A stretch of DNA of 64,000 nucleotides from assembly GCF_003544935.1 (NCBI RefSeq), contig NZ_CP032098.1, forward strand, positions 744,001 through 808,000, in the 5' to 3' direction. The notes under the pieces were generated by a model that did not search any database, was not told where the DNA came from, and saw nothing but the letters and a program-made list of their open reading frames with translations. This DNA comes from Malaciobacter molluscorum LMG 25693 (GTDB taxonomy: Bacteria > Campylobacterota > Campylobacteria > Campylobacterales > Arcobacteraceae). Positions 37,394-46,989 of the stretch are shown piece after piece; within the stretch, counting starts at the first letter, position 1, and each line of letters starts with the position of its first letter. Made by a program: the position numbers and the translations under genes.

Positions 37394-38509
37394 TTGGAAC
37401 AAAAAGTAAATAATAATATGTTACAAGAAGATGAAATAGATTTAAGAGAACTTTTTAAAAAACTTTGGAAAGGTAAACTTTTTATAATAGTTTTTACATT
37501 AGTTGTTACAATATTTGCAGGTGTTTATGCATTTTTGAAAACACCTATTTATGAAGTTAAAGCTATTATAAAAGTTGGATATATAGGAGATGATAATATT
37601 GTAAATACAAAATTATTAGTTGATGAATTAAAATCAGTGTTTAATATAGGTTCAAAAAATAATACTTTGGAAAATTACAAATCAATAATTTCATCATTAA
37701 AAACACTAAGAGATAACGATAGTTTATTTTCTATTAGTTCTCAATCAACTTCTAATAAATTAGCAATTGAAAAAATAAATGAAGTATTAAATTATACAAA
37801 AGATAATTATAATCTAAAAATTAGTGAATTTAAAATGAAAGTAAATGCTGATATTTCTAGATATGAAAATGAAATTACAAATATAAATAAAATAGAAAAA
37901 GAAAAGATAGAAAGAGATATTCAAAAGATTAAAACACAAGAAATACCTTATATTCAAAGACAAATTGATGTCTTAAAAAATGAAGAATTAAAATCTATAA
38001 AAAATAAAATAAAATTTAATTCTTTTAAATTAAATGAATATGAAAAAAATATTGGAAAGTTAACTTCTAAAAAAAAATTAAATAGTACTGAGAATATTTT
38101 AATATCAATACAATTACAAAGTATTCAAAGTTTAATATTAAAAACTCAAGAAAAAATAGAAAATTTAAAACTTGAAGAAAATAGAATAGTCGATATTAAA
38201 ATAAAAAATTTAGAGAATAAAAAGAAAAATTTATTAAATGATAAAATAAAAGATTTAAATATTAAATTAAATGAAATACTATTAAAAAAAGTAAATGATT
38301 TAAAAGAAAAAATTTCTTTTGAAAAGTTTAAGTTAAAAAATGGATATTATTCTAATGCTAAAATTGTTGGAGATATTATTATAAACGATGAACCAATAAA
38401 ACCAAAAAAAGTTCTTATTCTTGTAGTTGCATTTGTATCTGGATTTATTTTATCAATTTTTTTAGTCTTTTTTTTAGATTTTATTAAAAGTTTTAAGGAA
38501 GAAAAGTAA
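37394..38509 (+). CDS. Wzz-type polysaccharide chain-length determinant
   Basis: 371 residues from a TTG start six bases after AAGGA. The layout is that of Wzz/PCP-1: a membrane segment at about 31-51, a periplasmic part (52-340) starting with the Wzz pattern [10 protein letters not shown], long coiled-coil helices rich in Lys, Glu and Asn, and a second membrane segment (about 344-364) preceded by [21 protein letters not shown]. No cytoplasmic tyrosine-kinase domain. It sets the modal length of chains made by Wzy. It lies apart from the polysaccharide locus, separated by trpB, a DedA gene and pepA. Confidence 0.88.
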   Translation: MEQKVNNNMLQEDEIDLRELFKKLWKGKLFIIVFTLVVTIFAGVYAFLKTPIYEVKAIIKVGYIGDDNIVNTKLLVDELKSVFNIGSKNNTLENYKSIISSLKTLRDNDSLFSISSQSTSNKLAIEKINEVLNYTKDNYNLKISEFKMKVNADISRYENEITNINKIEKEKIERDIQKIKTQEIPYIQRQIDVLKNEELKSIKNKIKFNSFKLNEYEKNIGKLTSKKKLNSTENILISIQLQSIQSLILKTQEKIENLKLEENRIVDIKIKNLENKKKNLLNDKIKDLNIKLNEILLKKVNDLKEKISFEKFKLKNGYYSNAKIVGDIIINDEPIKPKKVLILVVAFVSGFILSIFLVFFLDFIKSFKEEK

Positions 38510-39717
38510 TGAGCGATTATATTCCCAAAAAGAGTAAGTTTGATCCAGATGAAAATGGACATTTTGGTATATTTGGTGGAAAATATGTTCCTGAAACATT
38601 GATTCCAATTCTTGAAGATTTGGAAAAAGAGTATAAAAAATATAGATTTGATAAACAGTTTTGGAGTGAAGTAAATGCTTTACTTAAAGATTATGTAGGA
38701 AGAGAAACACCTTTATATCATGCAAAAAGTATAAGTGAAGAAGTTGGAGCAAAAGTATATTTAAAAAGAGAAGATTTAAATCATACAGGTGCACATAAAG
38801 TAAATAATGTAATTGCACAAGGCCTTTTAGCAAAAAAACTTGGTAAGACAAAAGTAATAGCTGAAACGGGTGCAGGACAACATGGTGTTGCAACTGCTAC
38901 AATTGCTGCACTTTTAGGACTTGAATGTACAGTATTTATGGGTGCAAAAGATGTACAAAGACAAGAGTTAAATGTATTTAGAATGAAACTTCTTGGAGCA
39001 AAAGTAGTTGCAGTACAAAGTGGTAGTAAAACTTTAAAAGATGCTATGAATGATGCTATTAGATATTGGGTTACAAATGCAAGGGATACTTTTTATATAA
39101 TAGGAACTGTTGCAGGGCCTCATCCTTATCCAATGATGGTAAGAGATTTTCAAGCAATTATAGGTTATGAAGCTAGAAGACAAATTATTGAAAAAGAGAA
39201 TAGACTTCCTGATTATGTTGTGGCTTGTATTGGTGGTGGAAGTAATGCAATAGGTATGTTTTCACACTTTTTAGAAGATGAAGAAGTTACATGTATAGGA
39301 ATAGAAGCAGGTGGCCTTGGACTTGATACAAATAAGCATGGGTGTAGTTTACAAAAAGGAAGTCCAGGTGTTTTGCATGGACAGTGTTCATACTTACTTC
39401 AAGACAAAAATGGTCAAGTAACAGAAGCACACTCAATTAGTGCAGGACTTGATTATCCAGGTATTGGACCAGAACACTCATTTCACAAAGATAATAATAC
39501 AGTACAGTATGATTCAATTACAGATGATGAAGCAATTGAAGCTTTTGTATGGTTAAGTCAAAAAGAGGGAATTATTCCAGCTTTTGAAAGTGCTCATGCT
39601 ATTGCATATCTTAAAAAAGCAAAAGATAAATTCAAAGATAAAGTAGTAATCGTAAATTTATCAGGAAGAGGTGATAAAGATATGATTCAAGCAAAATCAC
39701 TTTTGCATTTTGACTAA
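38509..39717 (+). CDS. trpB: Tryptophan synthase beta chain
   Basis: 402 residues, TrpB1 type. PLP lysine Lys97 is in [16 protein letters not shown]. Motifs [23 protein letters not shown] and the C-terminal SGRGDKDM are complete. The start overlaps the last base of the chain-length gene stop. No trpA is adjacent, and trpE lies 18 kb away in the other orientation, so trp genes are scattered. TrpA must be elsewhere for the channelled reaction. Confidence 0.94.
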   Translation: MSDYIPKKSKFDPDENGHFGIFGGKYVPETLIPILEDLEKEYKKYRFDKQFWSEVNALLKDYVGRETPLYHAKSISEEVGAKVYLKREDLNHTGAHKVNNVIAQGLLAKKLGKTKVIAETGAGQHGVATATIAALLGLECTVFMGAKDVQRQELNVFRMKLLGAKVVAVQSGSKTLKDAMNDAIRYWVTNARDTFYIIGTVAGPHPYPMMVRDFQAIIGYEARRQIIEKENRLPDYVVACIGGGSNAIGMFSHFLEDEEVTCIGIEAGGLGLDTNKHGCSLQKGSPGVLHGQCSYLLQDKNGQVTEAHSISAGLDYPGIGPEHSFHKDNNTVQYDSITDDEAIEAFVWLSQKEGIIPAFESAHAIAYLKKAKDKFKDKVVIVNLSGRGDKDMIQAKSLLHFD

Positions 39718-39728
39718 AGAAGTGAGTA

Positions 39729-40418
39729 ATGCAAAAATATTTTAGAAAATTACAGACTCATTCAGGGAAAATACTTGCAGCTTTTCTTATAGTATTTTTC
39801 TCATTTTTAGCATACAACTTATATCAAGCACCAGTTAGTGGCTTTGAAAATAAGTTTATGTTTTTACTTAAAGAGTATGGATATATCATACTTTTTGCGT
39901 GGGGAATGCTTGAAGGTGAAGCAGGACTTATAATGGCAGGACTTTTATCTCATACTGGTGATATGACTTTATATATAGCTATTTTTGTAGCTGGACTTGG
40001 TGGTTTTGCAGGAGATCAAGTATATTTTTATATAGGAAGATTTAATAAAGCATATGTATATAAAAAATTTAGAGGTCAAAGAAGAAAATTTGCACTTGCA
40101 CATTTACTTTTGAAAAAACATGGTTGGCCTATTATTTTTATGCAAAGATATATGTATGGAATGAGAACGATTATACCTATTTCTATTGGTATTACAAGAT
40201 ATAGTGCAAAAATGTTTGCTTTTATAAATCTTATTAGTGCTTGGTGTTGGGCTACTATTACTATTTTACCTGTTTGGTATTTTGGTGAAGAAATACTTGT
40301 AGTATTGCATTGGGCAAAAGAACATTGGTATTTTGCATTGCCATTTGCACTTGTATTTGGTGGAAGTATAATATACTATTTTAATAAAGCTTCAAAGAAA
40401 AAGGAGAAAGAACTATGA
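39729..40418 (+). CDS. DedA family membrane protein
   Basis: 229 residues with about five membrane segments. The DedA/SNARE-associated signature is in GEAGLIMAGLLSHTGDMTLYIAIFVAGLGGFAGDQVYFYIGR. The conserved arginine region is FMQRYMYGMRTIIPISIG. Family members move lipid carriers such as undecaprenyl phosphate or phospholipids across the inner membrane. That would fit polysaccharide and wall synthesis here but is inference. It overlaps pepA by four bases. Confidence 0.85.
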   Translation: MQKYFRKLQTHSGKILAAFLIVFFSFLAYNLYQAPVSGFENKFMFLLKEYGYIILFAWGMLEGEAGLIMAGLLSHTGDMTLYIAIFVAGLGGFAGDQVYFYIGRFNKAYVYKKFRGQRRKFALAHLLLKKHGWPIIFMQRYMYGMRTIIPISIGITRYSAKMFAFINLISAWCWATITILPVWYFGEEILVVLHWAKEHWYFALPFALVFGGSIIYYFNKASKKKEKEL

Positions 40419-41818
40419 AAATAAATTTAGTTGAAAAAACTAAAAAGCTAAAATCTTCAATTGAAATAATAATATTAAGTGATATAGAAGAGTCAAAAGA
40501 TAAAAAAGTTTTAAAAACTTTAAATTTTGAACCAAAAGATGAAACAAGTGTTTTTTTAGTAGAGAGTAATAAAATATATGTAGGATGCGAAAATCAAGAT
40601 TATGATAGTGTTGCAATAGCAATTGCAACTGCTATTAAAAAGTTTATTTCAACTACTACAAAAAGTGCAAAAATTGTTTTGAGTGATACAACACTATTAA
40701 ATGCAATTGTTGAAGGAGCACTTTTAGGAAGCTACTCTTTTACTACATATAAATCAGATAAACAAAAATGTAAAAAACAAGAATTAAATATAGTAGTAGA
40801 AAAAGTTACAAACGAACTTGAAAAAGTAGTTGAAAACTCTATTATTATCTCTGATAATGTTAATAAAGTAAGAGATATGGTAAACACTACACCCGCTGAT
40901 TTTTATCCAGAAGTTATGGCTAAAAAAGCAGAAGAAATAGCAGTTGAAAATGAATTAGAATGTAAGATATTAGGTGAAAAATATTTAGAAAAACACTCAA
41001 TGAATGCAATGCTAAGTGTAGGTAGAGCTTCAGTTCATGAATCAAAGCTTATACATTTATCGTATAAACCAAAAGATGCAAAGAAAAAAGTTGTATTAGT
41101 TGGAAAAGGTCTTACTTATGATTCAGGAGGACTTTCTCTTAAACCAGCTGATTATATGACTACTATGAAATCAGATAAATCAGGTGGATGTGCAGTTTTA
41201 GGAATAATAAATGCAGTATCAATTTTAAAATTACCTATTGAAATTCATGCTATTGTAGGTGCAGTTGAAAATATGATTGGCGGAGATGCATATAAACCAG
41301 ATGATGTATTAACTGCAAGAAATGGTAAGACAATAGAAGTTAAAAATACAGATGCTGAAGGAAGACTTGTACTTGCAGATTGTTTATGTTATGCACAAGA
41401 TGAAATTGAAAATATAGATTATATTTTTGATTATGCGACTCTTACAGGTGCTTGTGTAGTTGGAGTTGGTGAATATACAACTGGAATTATGGGAAATTGT
41501 GAAAAACTAAAAAGAAAAGCAGTATCAAATGCTTTAATATCTGGAGAATATGCAACATCTCTTGATTTTAATAGATTTTTAAGAAAAACATTAAAATCTG
41601 AAGTTGCAGATATAAATAATATATCAAGCACAAGATATGGTGGAGCAATAACAGCTGGAATTTTTCTTGATAACTTTATAAACAAAGAGAACAAAGATAA
41701 ATGGCTACACTTTGATATAGCTGGGCCAGCTTATGTTGAAAAAGCATGGGGATATAATCCTTTTGGAGCAAGTGGAGCGGGTGTGAGAATGACACTTGAA
41801 CTATTAAAAAACTTATAA
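40415..41818 (+). CDS. pepA: Leucyl aminopeptidase
   Basis: 467 residues, M17 family dizinc aminopeptidase. The metal and catalytic lysine region is VGKGLTYDSGGLSLKPADYMTTMKSDKSGG. The second motif is NTDAEGRLVLADCLCYA with the metal Asp and Glu and the catalytic Arg. The N-terminal macro-like domain (about 1-150) is present, and DMVNTTPADFYPEVMA marks the start of the catalytic part. It trims peptides in the cytosol. It ends in a hairpin just after its stop. Confidence 0.94.
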   Translation: MKINLVEKTKKLKSSIEIIILSDIEESKDKKVLKTLNFEPKDETSVFLVESNKIYVGCENQDYDSVAIAIATAIKKFISTTTKSAKIVLSDTTLLNAIVEGALLGSYSFTTYKSDKQKCKKQELNIVVEKVTNELEKVVENSIIISDNVNKVRDMVNTTPADFYPEVMAKKAEEIAVENELECKILGEKYLEKHSMNAMLSVGRASVHESKLIHLSYKPKDAKKKVVLVGKGLTYDSGGLSLKPADYMTTMKSDKSGGCAVLGIINAVSILKLPIEIHAIVGAVENMIGGDAYKPDDVLTARNGKTIEVKNTDAEGRLVLADCLCYAQDEIENIDYIFDYATLTGACVVGVGEYTTGIMGNCEKLKRKAVSNALISGEYATSLDFNRFLRKTLKSEVADINNISSTRYGGAITAGIFLDNFINKENKDKWLHFDIAGPAYVEKAWGYNPFGASGAGVRMTLELLKNL

Positions 41819-41829
41819 TATACAATCAA

Positions 41830-41853
41830 AAGGCGCGATTTCAATCGCGTCTT
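41830..41853 (+). terminator. GC-rich hairpin after pepA
   Basis: AAGGCGCGAT (41830-41839) pairs with ATCGCGTCTT (41844-41853), ten pairs with one G-U and a TTCA loop. It is very GC-rich for this genome. It has only a short broken T-run after it. A similar core (CGCGA, TTCAAT, GC) recurs at 43122-43136 on the other side of ugd. Confidence 0.6.
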
Positions 41854-41889
41854 ACTTCCTAGTTAACCAACTTTTCACCAACTTTTGAC

Positions 41890-41895
41890 TAAAAT
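41890..41895 (+). promoter_or_regulatory. Putative -10 box for ugd
   Basis: TTTTGACTAAAAT, with TAAAAT at 41890-41895, is preceded by two copies of ACCAACTTTT spaced 11 bases apart (41865-41885). The ugd ATG is 35 bases downstream. The core nearly matches the galU promoter. Confidence 0.5.
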
Positions 41896-41930
41896 AAAAA
41901 AAACAAAATTTTTAAGGTAGTTTTAAAAAT

Positions 41931-43115
41931 ATGAATAATAATAAATACAAAATAGCAATAGCAGGAACTGGATATGTAGGACTTAGTAATGGTATTTTAT
42001 TATCTCAACATAATGAAGTAATTGCTTTAGATATAATTGAAAAAAAAGTAGAATTATTAAATAAAAAAATATCTCCAATTGAAGATAAAGAGATACAAGA
42101 GTATTTAAGTTCAAAAGAACTTAATTTTAAAGCAACTTTAGATAAAAATGAAGCTTATAAAAATGCTGATTTTATTATAATTGCAACTCCAACTGATTAT
42201 GATACGCAGACTAATTACTTTAATACTAAAAGCGTTGAAGCTGTGATCTCTGATGTGTTAAGTATAAATCCTAATGCAACAATGGTAATAAAATCAACTG
42301 TTCCAGTAGGATATACAAAATCAATAAAAGAAAAATTTAATACTGAAAATATTATTTTCAGCCCTGAATTTTTAAGAGAAGGGAAAGCACTATACGATAA
42401 CTTATATCCAAGTAGAATCATAGTAGGTGAACAAAGCCAAAGAGCAAAAACTTTTGCTTCACTTTTAGCACAAGGTGCAATAAAAGAAGATATATCTACG
42501 CTTTTTATAGATAACACTGAAGCAGAAGCAGTTAAGCTTTTTTCAAATACATATTTAGCTATGAGAGTTGCATACTTTAATGAACTAGATAGTTATGCCC
42601 AATCAAATAATCTAAATACAAGACAAATCATTGAAGGCGTTGGACTAGATCCAAGAATTGGAAGTCACTATAACAATCCAAGCTTTGGATATGGAGGTTA
42701 TTGCTTACCAAAAGATACAAAACAACTAAGAGCAAACTATAAAGAAGTACCAAATAATCTAATTTCTGCAATTGTAGATGCAAATAGTACAAGAAAAGAT
42801 TTTATAGCTGATAGTATTATTGCAAAAGCTCCTAAAACTGTAGGAATATATAGATTAGTGATGAAATCAGGAAGTGATAATTTTAGAGCAAGCGCAATAC
42901 AAGGAATAATGAAAAGAATCAAAGCAAAAGGTATTGAAGTAGTTGTTTACGAACCAGCTTTAGAAGAAGATGAATTCTTCCACTCAAAAGTTATAAAAGA
43001 TTTAAATGAATTCAAAAAAATAAGTGATGTAATAGTAGCAAACAGAATATCACAAGATATAAAAGATGTAGAAGAAAAAATCTACACAAGAGATATTTTT
43101 AATAGTGATAGTTAA
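41931..43115 (+). CDS. ugd: UDP-glucose 6-dehydrogenase
   Basis: 394 residues. It oxidises UDP-glucose to UDP-glucuronate with NAD. The Rossmann motif is [14 protein letters not shown] (8-21). [10 protein letters not shown] and [24 protein letters not shown] are family signatures, and the catalytic Cys258 is in [15 protein letters not shown]. Its substrate comes from GalU. The gene is a single transcription unit with hairpins on both sides. The next gene likely epimerises its product to UDP-galacturonate. Confidence 0.94.
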   Translation: MNNNKYKIAIAGTGYVGLSNGILLSQHNEVIALDIIEKKVELLNKKISPIEDKEIQEYLSSKELNFKATLDKNEAYKNADFIIIATPTDYDTQTNYFNTKSVEAVISDVLSINPNATMVIKSTVPVGYTKSIKEKFNTENIIFSPEFLREGKALYDNLYPSRIIVGEQSQRAKTFASLLAQGAIKEDISTLFIDNTEAEAVKLFSNTYLAMRVAYFNELDSYAQSNNLNTRQIIEGVGLDPRIGSHYNNPSFGYGGYCLPKDTKQLRANYKEVPNNLISAIVDANSTRKDFIADSIIAKAPKTVGIYRLVMKSGSDNFRASAIQGIMKRIKAKGIEVVVYEPALEEDEFFHSKVIKDLNEFKKISDVIVANRISQDIKDVEEKIYTRDIFNSDS

Positions 43116-43145
43116 AGGAAACGCGAATTCAATTGCCTCCTTTTT
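43114..43145 (+). terminator. Terminator after ugd
   Basis: AAAGGA (43114-43119) pairs with TCCTTT (43138-43143), with an inner GCGA/TTGC pairing. A T-tract (43141-43145) follows. It overlaps the ugd stop codon. Confidence 0.6.
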
Positions 43146-43149
43146 ATAT

Positions 43150-43201
43150 AACTAGTGGTATACAAATAAAAGATAAAAAAGTTTCAAAAAAGTCACTAGT
43201 T
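43150..43201. repeat. Inverted repeat in the gap before the epimerase gene
   Basis: AACTAGTG (43150-43157) and CACTAGTT (43194-43201) are perfect 8-bp inverted copies 36 bases apart. They lie just upstream of the promoter box at 43228. They could be an operator for a dimeric regulator or chance; I see no other copies. Confidence 0.35.
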
Positions 43202-43227
43202 TAATCAAATTTAAAAGCTAATTTAAG

Positions 43228-43233
43228 TAAAAT
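43228..43233 (+). promoter_or_regulatory. Putative promoter of the polysaccharide operon
   Basis: TAAAAT at 43228-43233 immediately follows TTAAAAGCTAATTTAA (43211-43226), a 16-base word also found before hldD. It is the last clear promoter before a run of closely packed genes to the end of the window. Confidence 0.5.
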
Positions 43234-43261
43234 AATTCCAATTAATTTAGAGGCAATTATA

Positions 43262-44350
43262 TTGAAAATATTAGTGACAGGAACAGCGGGATTTATAGGA
43301 AGTCATCTAGCTATTAAGCTACTTGAAAGAGGTGATGAAGTAGTAGGATTAGATAATATAAATGACTACTATGATCAAAATGTAAAATATGGAAGATTAC
43401 AAAGAGGTGGAATAATTGATTCACTAGAATTGGGTGAAGATATTCCATATGGAAAGCTGCTAACATCAAAGAAAAATAATAATTATAAATTTATAAAATT
43501 AAACTTAGAAGATAAAGAAAAAGTAACTAAACTTTTTGAAGATGAAAAGTTTGATGCAGTATGTAATCTAGCTGCACAAGCAGGAGTTAGATATAGTCTT
43601 ACAAATCCAGATTCTTATATCCAAAGTAATATAGTTGGTTTTTTAAATTTATTAGAAGCATCTAGACATAACAATGTAAAGAACTTTTCTTATGCTTCAA
43701 GTTCTTCTGTTTATGGACTAAATGAGGAACTGCCTTTTTCTACAAATCATAATGTAGATCATCCAATCTCACTTTATGCAGCAAGTAAAAAATCAAATGA
43801 ATTGATGGCACATACTTATAGTCATCTTTATGGTATTTCTACTACTGGGCTTAGATTTTTTACTGTATATGGACCATGGGGTAGACCTGATATGGCACTG
43901 TTTTTATTTACAAAAGCAGCTTTAGAAAATAGAAAAATTGATGTTTTTAACAATGGTGAAATGCTAAGAGATTTTACTTATATTGATGATATAGTAGAAG
44001 GTGTTATTAGAGTTATTGATAATCCAGCAAAATCAAATGAAACTTGGGATAAAAAAGAAGCATCGATTTCAAGTGCACCATATAAAGTATATAATATAGG
44101 AAATAATAACCCTGTAAAACTTATGGACTTTATAGAAGCTATTGAAAATAAGCTCGGTAAAACAATTGAAAAAAATATGATGCCAATACAAGCTGGTGAT
44201 GTACCTGCTACATTTGCAGATGTAAATGATTTAGTACAAGATTTAGGTTATAAACCAGCAACACCAATCCAAGAGGGAATAGATAATTTTGTAGATTGGT
44301 ACTTAGAATTTTTTGGATATGATAAAAAAGGAAATAAAATCAATGGATAA
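43262..44350 (+). CDS. UDP-glucuronate 4-epimerase-like SDR
   Basis: 362 residues from a TTG start behind GAGG. Extended SDR: LVTGTAGFIGSH NAD site (4-15), DNINDYYDQNVKYGRL typical of UDP-glucuronate 4-epimerases, SYASSSSVYG, and the catalytic Tyr172-x3-Lys176 in LYAASKKSNEL, then GLRFFTVYGPWGRPDMALFLF. A 25-residue insert near 48-75 (LELGEDIPYG) is seen in some relatives. It probably makes UDP-galacturonate from the Ugd product. It opens the long polysaccharide operon and overlaps the following dehydrogenase by eight bases. Confidence 0.88.
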   Translation: MKILVTGTAGFIGSHLAIKLLERGDEVVGLDNINDYYDQNVKYGRLQRGGIIDSLELGEDIPYGKLLTSKKNNNYKFIKLNLEDKEKVTKLFEDEKFDAVCNLAAQAGVRYSLTNPDSYIQSNIVGFLNLLEASRHNNVKNFSYASSSSVYGLNEELPFSTNHNVDHPISLYAASKKSNELMAHTYSHLYGISTTGLRFFTVYGPWGRPDMALFLFTKAALENRKIDVFNNGEMLRDFTYIDDIVEGVIRVIDNPAKSNETWDKKEASISSAPYKVYNIGNNNPVKLMDFIEAIENKLGKTIEKNMMPIQAGDVPATFADVNDLVQDLGYKPATPIQEGIDNFVDWYLEFFGYDKKGNKING

Positions 44351-45587
44351 AATATGTATTATTGGTCTTGGGTATGTAGGTCTTCCTCTTGCTCATGCAT
44401 TTTCTGTTAAATATGAAGTAGTAGGTTTAGATATATACCAAACAAGAATAGATGAACTAAACAATGCACATGATAGAACACTTGAATTATCAAGAGAACA
44501 GTTAAAAGAAGCAATTGACAATGGTATTAAATTTACATGTAATATAGAGGACATAAAAGATTGTAATATTTTTATAGTTACAGTTCCAACTCCAATAGAT
44601 AAAAATAAACAACCTGATTTAACTCCTTTATTAAAAGCAAGTGAAACTGTAGGAAAAGTGCTTAAAAAAGATGACATAGTTATATATGAAAGTACTGTTT
44701 ATCCAGGTGCTACAGAAGAAGTATGTGTACCAATACTTGAAAAATTTTCAAATCTAGAATTTAATAAAGATTTTTATTGCGGGTATTCGCCTGAGAGAAT
44801 AAACCCAGGAGATAAAAAACATACAGTTACAAAAATACTTAAAGTAACATCTGGTTCAACACCAAAAATCGGACAAAAAGTAGATGAACTTTATTCTTCT
44901 ATTATTACTGCTGGAACACACTTAGCTCCTACAATAAAAGTAGCAGAAGCAGCAAAAGTAATAGAAAATTCTCAAAGAGATATAAATATAGCTTTTGTAA
45001 ATGAGCTTTCAATTATATTTAATAAACTAGATATCGATACAAATGCAGTACTAGAAGCAGCAGGTACTAAATGGAATTTCTTACCTTTTAGACCTGGACT
45101 TGTAGGAGGACACTGTATAGGTGTAGATCCATATTATCTAACTCATAAAGCACAAAGTATAGGATATAATCCAGAGATAATACTTGCAGGTAGAAGACTA
45201 AATGATAATATGGGAATTTATGTAGCAAATCAAGTTATAAAACTTATGATAAAAAAAGGACAAAAAATTGAAGGCTCAAATGTCTTAGTTCTTGGAATAA
45301 CATTTAAAGAAAATTGTCCTGATATTAGAAATAGTAGAGTAATAGATGTAATAGAAGAACTTCAAGAATTTGGATGTAATATTGCAGTATCTGATTATTG
45401 GGCAGATAAAGATGAAGTAAAACATGAATATAATATAGATTTAAAAGATGAAGTTAATTTTGAAGATTATGAAGCGATAGTTTTAGCAGTTGCACATGAT
45501 AATTATAAAGTTTTAAATTTGAAAAATGATGATAATGTTGTTTTTGATATTAAGTCTATTTTAGAAAAAAGTGATGGTAAATTATAA
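44343..45587 (+). CDS. UDP-N-acetylhexosamine/UDP-sugar dehydrogenase (WbpA/TviB-like)
   Basis: 414 residues. Rossmann motif IIGLGYVGLPLAHAF (6-20). VPTPIDKNKQPDLTPL, YESTVYPGATEEVCVPILE and YSPERINPGDKKHTV mark the branch that oxidises UDP-GlcNAc, UDP-GalNAc or UDP-ManNAc rather than UDP-glucose. Catalytic Cys258 is in VGGHCIGVDPYYL. The frame is open back to 44313, but the ATG at 44343 is the N-terminus that fits the family and follows AAAGGA by about ten bases. It overlaps the epimerase gene. Which amino-sugar it oxidises is not certain from sequence alone. Confidence 0.87.
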   Translation: MDKICIIGLGYVGLPLAHAFSVKYEVVGLDIYQTRIDELNNAHDRTLELSREQLKEAIDNGIKFTCNIEDIKDCNIFIVTVPTPIDKNKQPDLTPLLKASETVGKVLKKDDIVIYESTVYPGATEEVCVPILEKFSNLEFNKDFYCGYSPERINPGDKKHTVTKILKVTSGSTPKIGQKVDELYSSIITAGTHLAPTIKVAEAAKVIENSQRDINIAFVNELSIIFNKLDIDTNAVLEAAGTKWNFLPFRPGLVGGHCIGVDPYYLTHKAQSIGYNPEIILAGRRLNDNMGIYVANQVIKLMIKKGQKIEGSNVLVLGITFKENCPDIRNSRVIDVIEELQEFGCNIAVSDYWADKDEVKHEYNIDLKDEVNFEDYEAIVLAVAHDNYKVLNLKNDDNVVFDIKSILEKSDGKL

Positions 45588-45590
45588 AAT

Positions 45591-46970
45591 ATGACAAATA
45601 TAATATTATGTGGAGGAAGTGGAACAAGGCTTTGGCCTATTAGTAGAACACTTATGCCTAAGCAATTTGTAAAATTTTTTGATGATAAATCTCTTTTTCA
45701 ATTAACAGTAAGGAGAAACTCTAAAATATGTGATAATCAATTCATAGTATCAAATGCAGAACAATATTTTTTAGCATTGGATCAGTTGGAAGAATTAAAT
45801 AAAAATAATAATAGATATTTATTAGAACCGATTGGAAGAAACACAGCACCAGCAATTGCACTTGCATGTTTTTCTCTTGATGCAGAAGAAATAGTATTAG
45901 TAACTCCAAGTGATCATTTAATTAAAGATGAAAAAGAATATTCTAAAGTATTAAAGAAAGCTCAAAATCTTGCTAATGAAAATAACTTAGTAACCTTTGG
46001 AATAAAACCAACATTTGCAGAAACAGGTTTTGGATATATAGAAACAATAAGTTTAGAAAAAGAAGATGTAAAAGCTTTCCATGAAAAGCCTGATTTTGAT
46101 ACAGCTACTAAATATTTAAAATCAGGTAATTATTACTGGAATAGTGGGATGTTTATGTTTAAAGCTGGAGTTTTTTTAGAAGAACTAAAAAAATACTCTC
46201 CTAAAATATATGAAAGTTCTAAAAAAAGTATTGAAAATATATCTAACTCAGAATTAATTAGAATAAAATATGAAGATATGATAAATATACCAGAGGATAG
46301 TATTGATTATGCAGTAATGGAAAAATCAGATAAAGTAAAAGTTGTTTCAAGTGATATTTCATGGAGTGACGTAGGAAGTTTTGATTCCTTATATGAAGAA
46401 TTACCAAAGGATGAAAAGAACAATACAATAAATGAAAATTTAATAAATATAGACTCTTCAAATAATTTAATTTATACACAAGATAGAAAAGTAGCAATTA
46501 TTGATATAGAAGATTTGATAATAATAGATACAGAAGATGCACTTCTTATATCAAAAAAAGGTTCTTCTCAAAAAGTAAAAAAAGTAGTAAAAAGGCTAAA
46601 TGAAGAAAGTTCTGAATTAATAAATATACACAAAACTGGTTATAGACCTTGGGGAAGTTATACTGTATTACAAGAATCTAATGGGTATAAAATAAAAAAA
46701 ATAGAAGTAAAACCAGGCAAAAGACTTAGTTTACAAAAACATTTTCATAGAAATGAACACTGGATAGTAGTTTCAGGTTGTGCTACAGTTACTGTAGAAG
46801 ATGAAAAATTTATTTTAAATCCAAATGAATCTACATACATTAAAGCAGGACAACTTCATAGACTTGAAAATGAAGGAAAATTACCACTTATTATAATAGA
46901 AGCACAGGTTGGTGAATATACAGGCGAAGATGATATTATTAGAATTGAAGATGACTTTGAAAGAAATTAG
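45591..46970 (+). CDS. manC: Mannose-1-phosphate guanylyltransferase / mannose-6-phosphate isomerase
   Basis: 459 residues, bifunctional type II enzyme. The GT-A pyrophosphorylase domain begins CGGSGTRLWPISRTLMPKQF (signature at 8-16) and includes GRNTAPAIALA and the FGYIET and FHEKPD motifs. The C-terminal cupin isomerase domain has KPGKRLSLQKHFHRNEHWIVVSG with the zinc ligands. It makes GDP-mannose from fructose-6-phosphate via mannose-1-phosphate; a phosphomannomutase must be supplied elsewhere. GDP-mannose goes to Gmd next door. Confidence 0.94.
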   Translation: MTNIILCGGSGTRLWPISRTLMPKQFVKFFDDKSLFQLTVRRNSKICDNQFIVSNAEQYFLALDQLEELNKNNNRYLLEPIGRNTAPAIALACFSLDAEEIVLVTPSDHLIKDEKEYSKVLKKAQNLANENNLVTFGIKPTFAETGFGYIETISLEKEDVKAFHEKPDFDTATKYLKSGNYYWNSGMFMFKAGVFLEELKKYSPKIYESSKKSIENISNSELIRIKYEDMINIPEDSIDYAVMEKSDKVKVVSSDISWSDVGSFDSLYEELPKDEKNNTINENLINIDSSNNLIYTQDRKVAIIDIEDLIIIDTEDALLISKKGSSQKVKKVVKRLNEESSELINIHKTGYRPWGSYTVLQESNGYKIKKIEVKPGKRLSLQKHFHRNEHWIVVSGCATVTVEDEKFILNPNESTYIKAGQLHRLENEGKLPLIIIEAQVGEYTGEDDIIRIEDDFERN

Positions 46971-46989
46971 TTAATAAAGAAAGGAAAAA

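Noticed and set aside
37640-38330. Low-complexity A-rich region considered as non-coding repeat
   Set aside because: It keeps an open frame and encodes coiled-coil helices of the Wzz-type protein.
41865-41885. Tandem ACCAACTTTT copies considered as a CRISPR-like or iteron array
   Set aside because: Only two copies 11 bases apart, best explained as T-rich periodicity upstream of a promoter.
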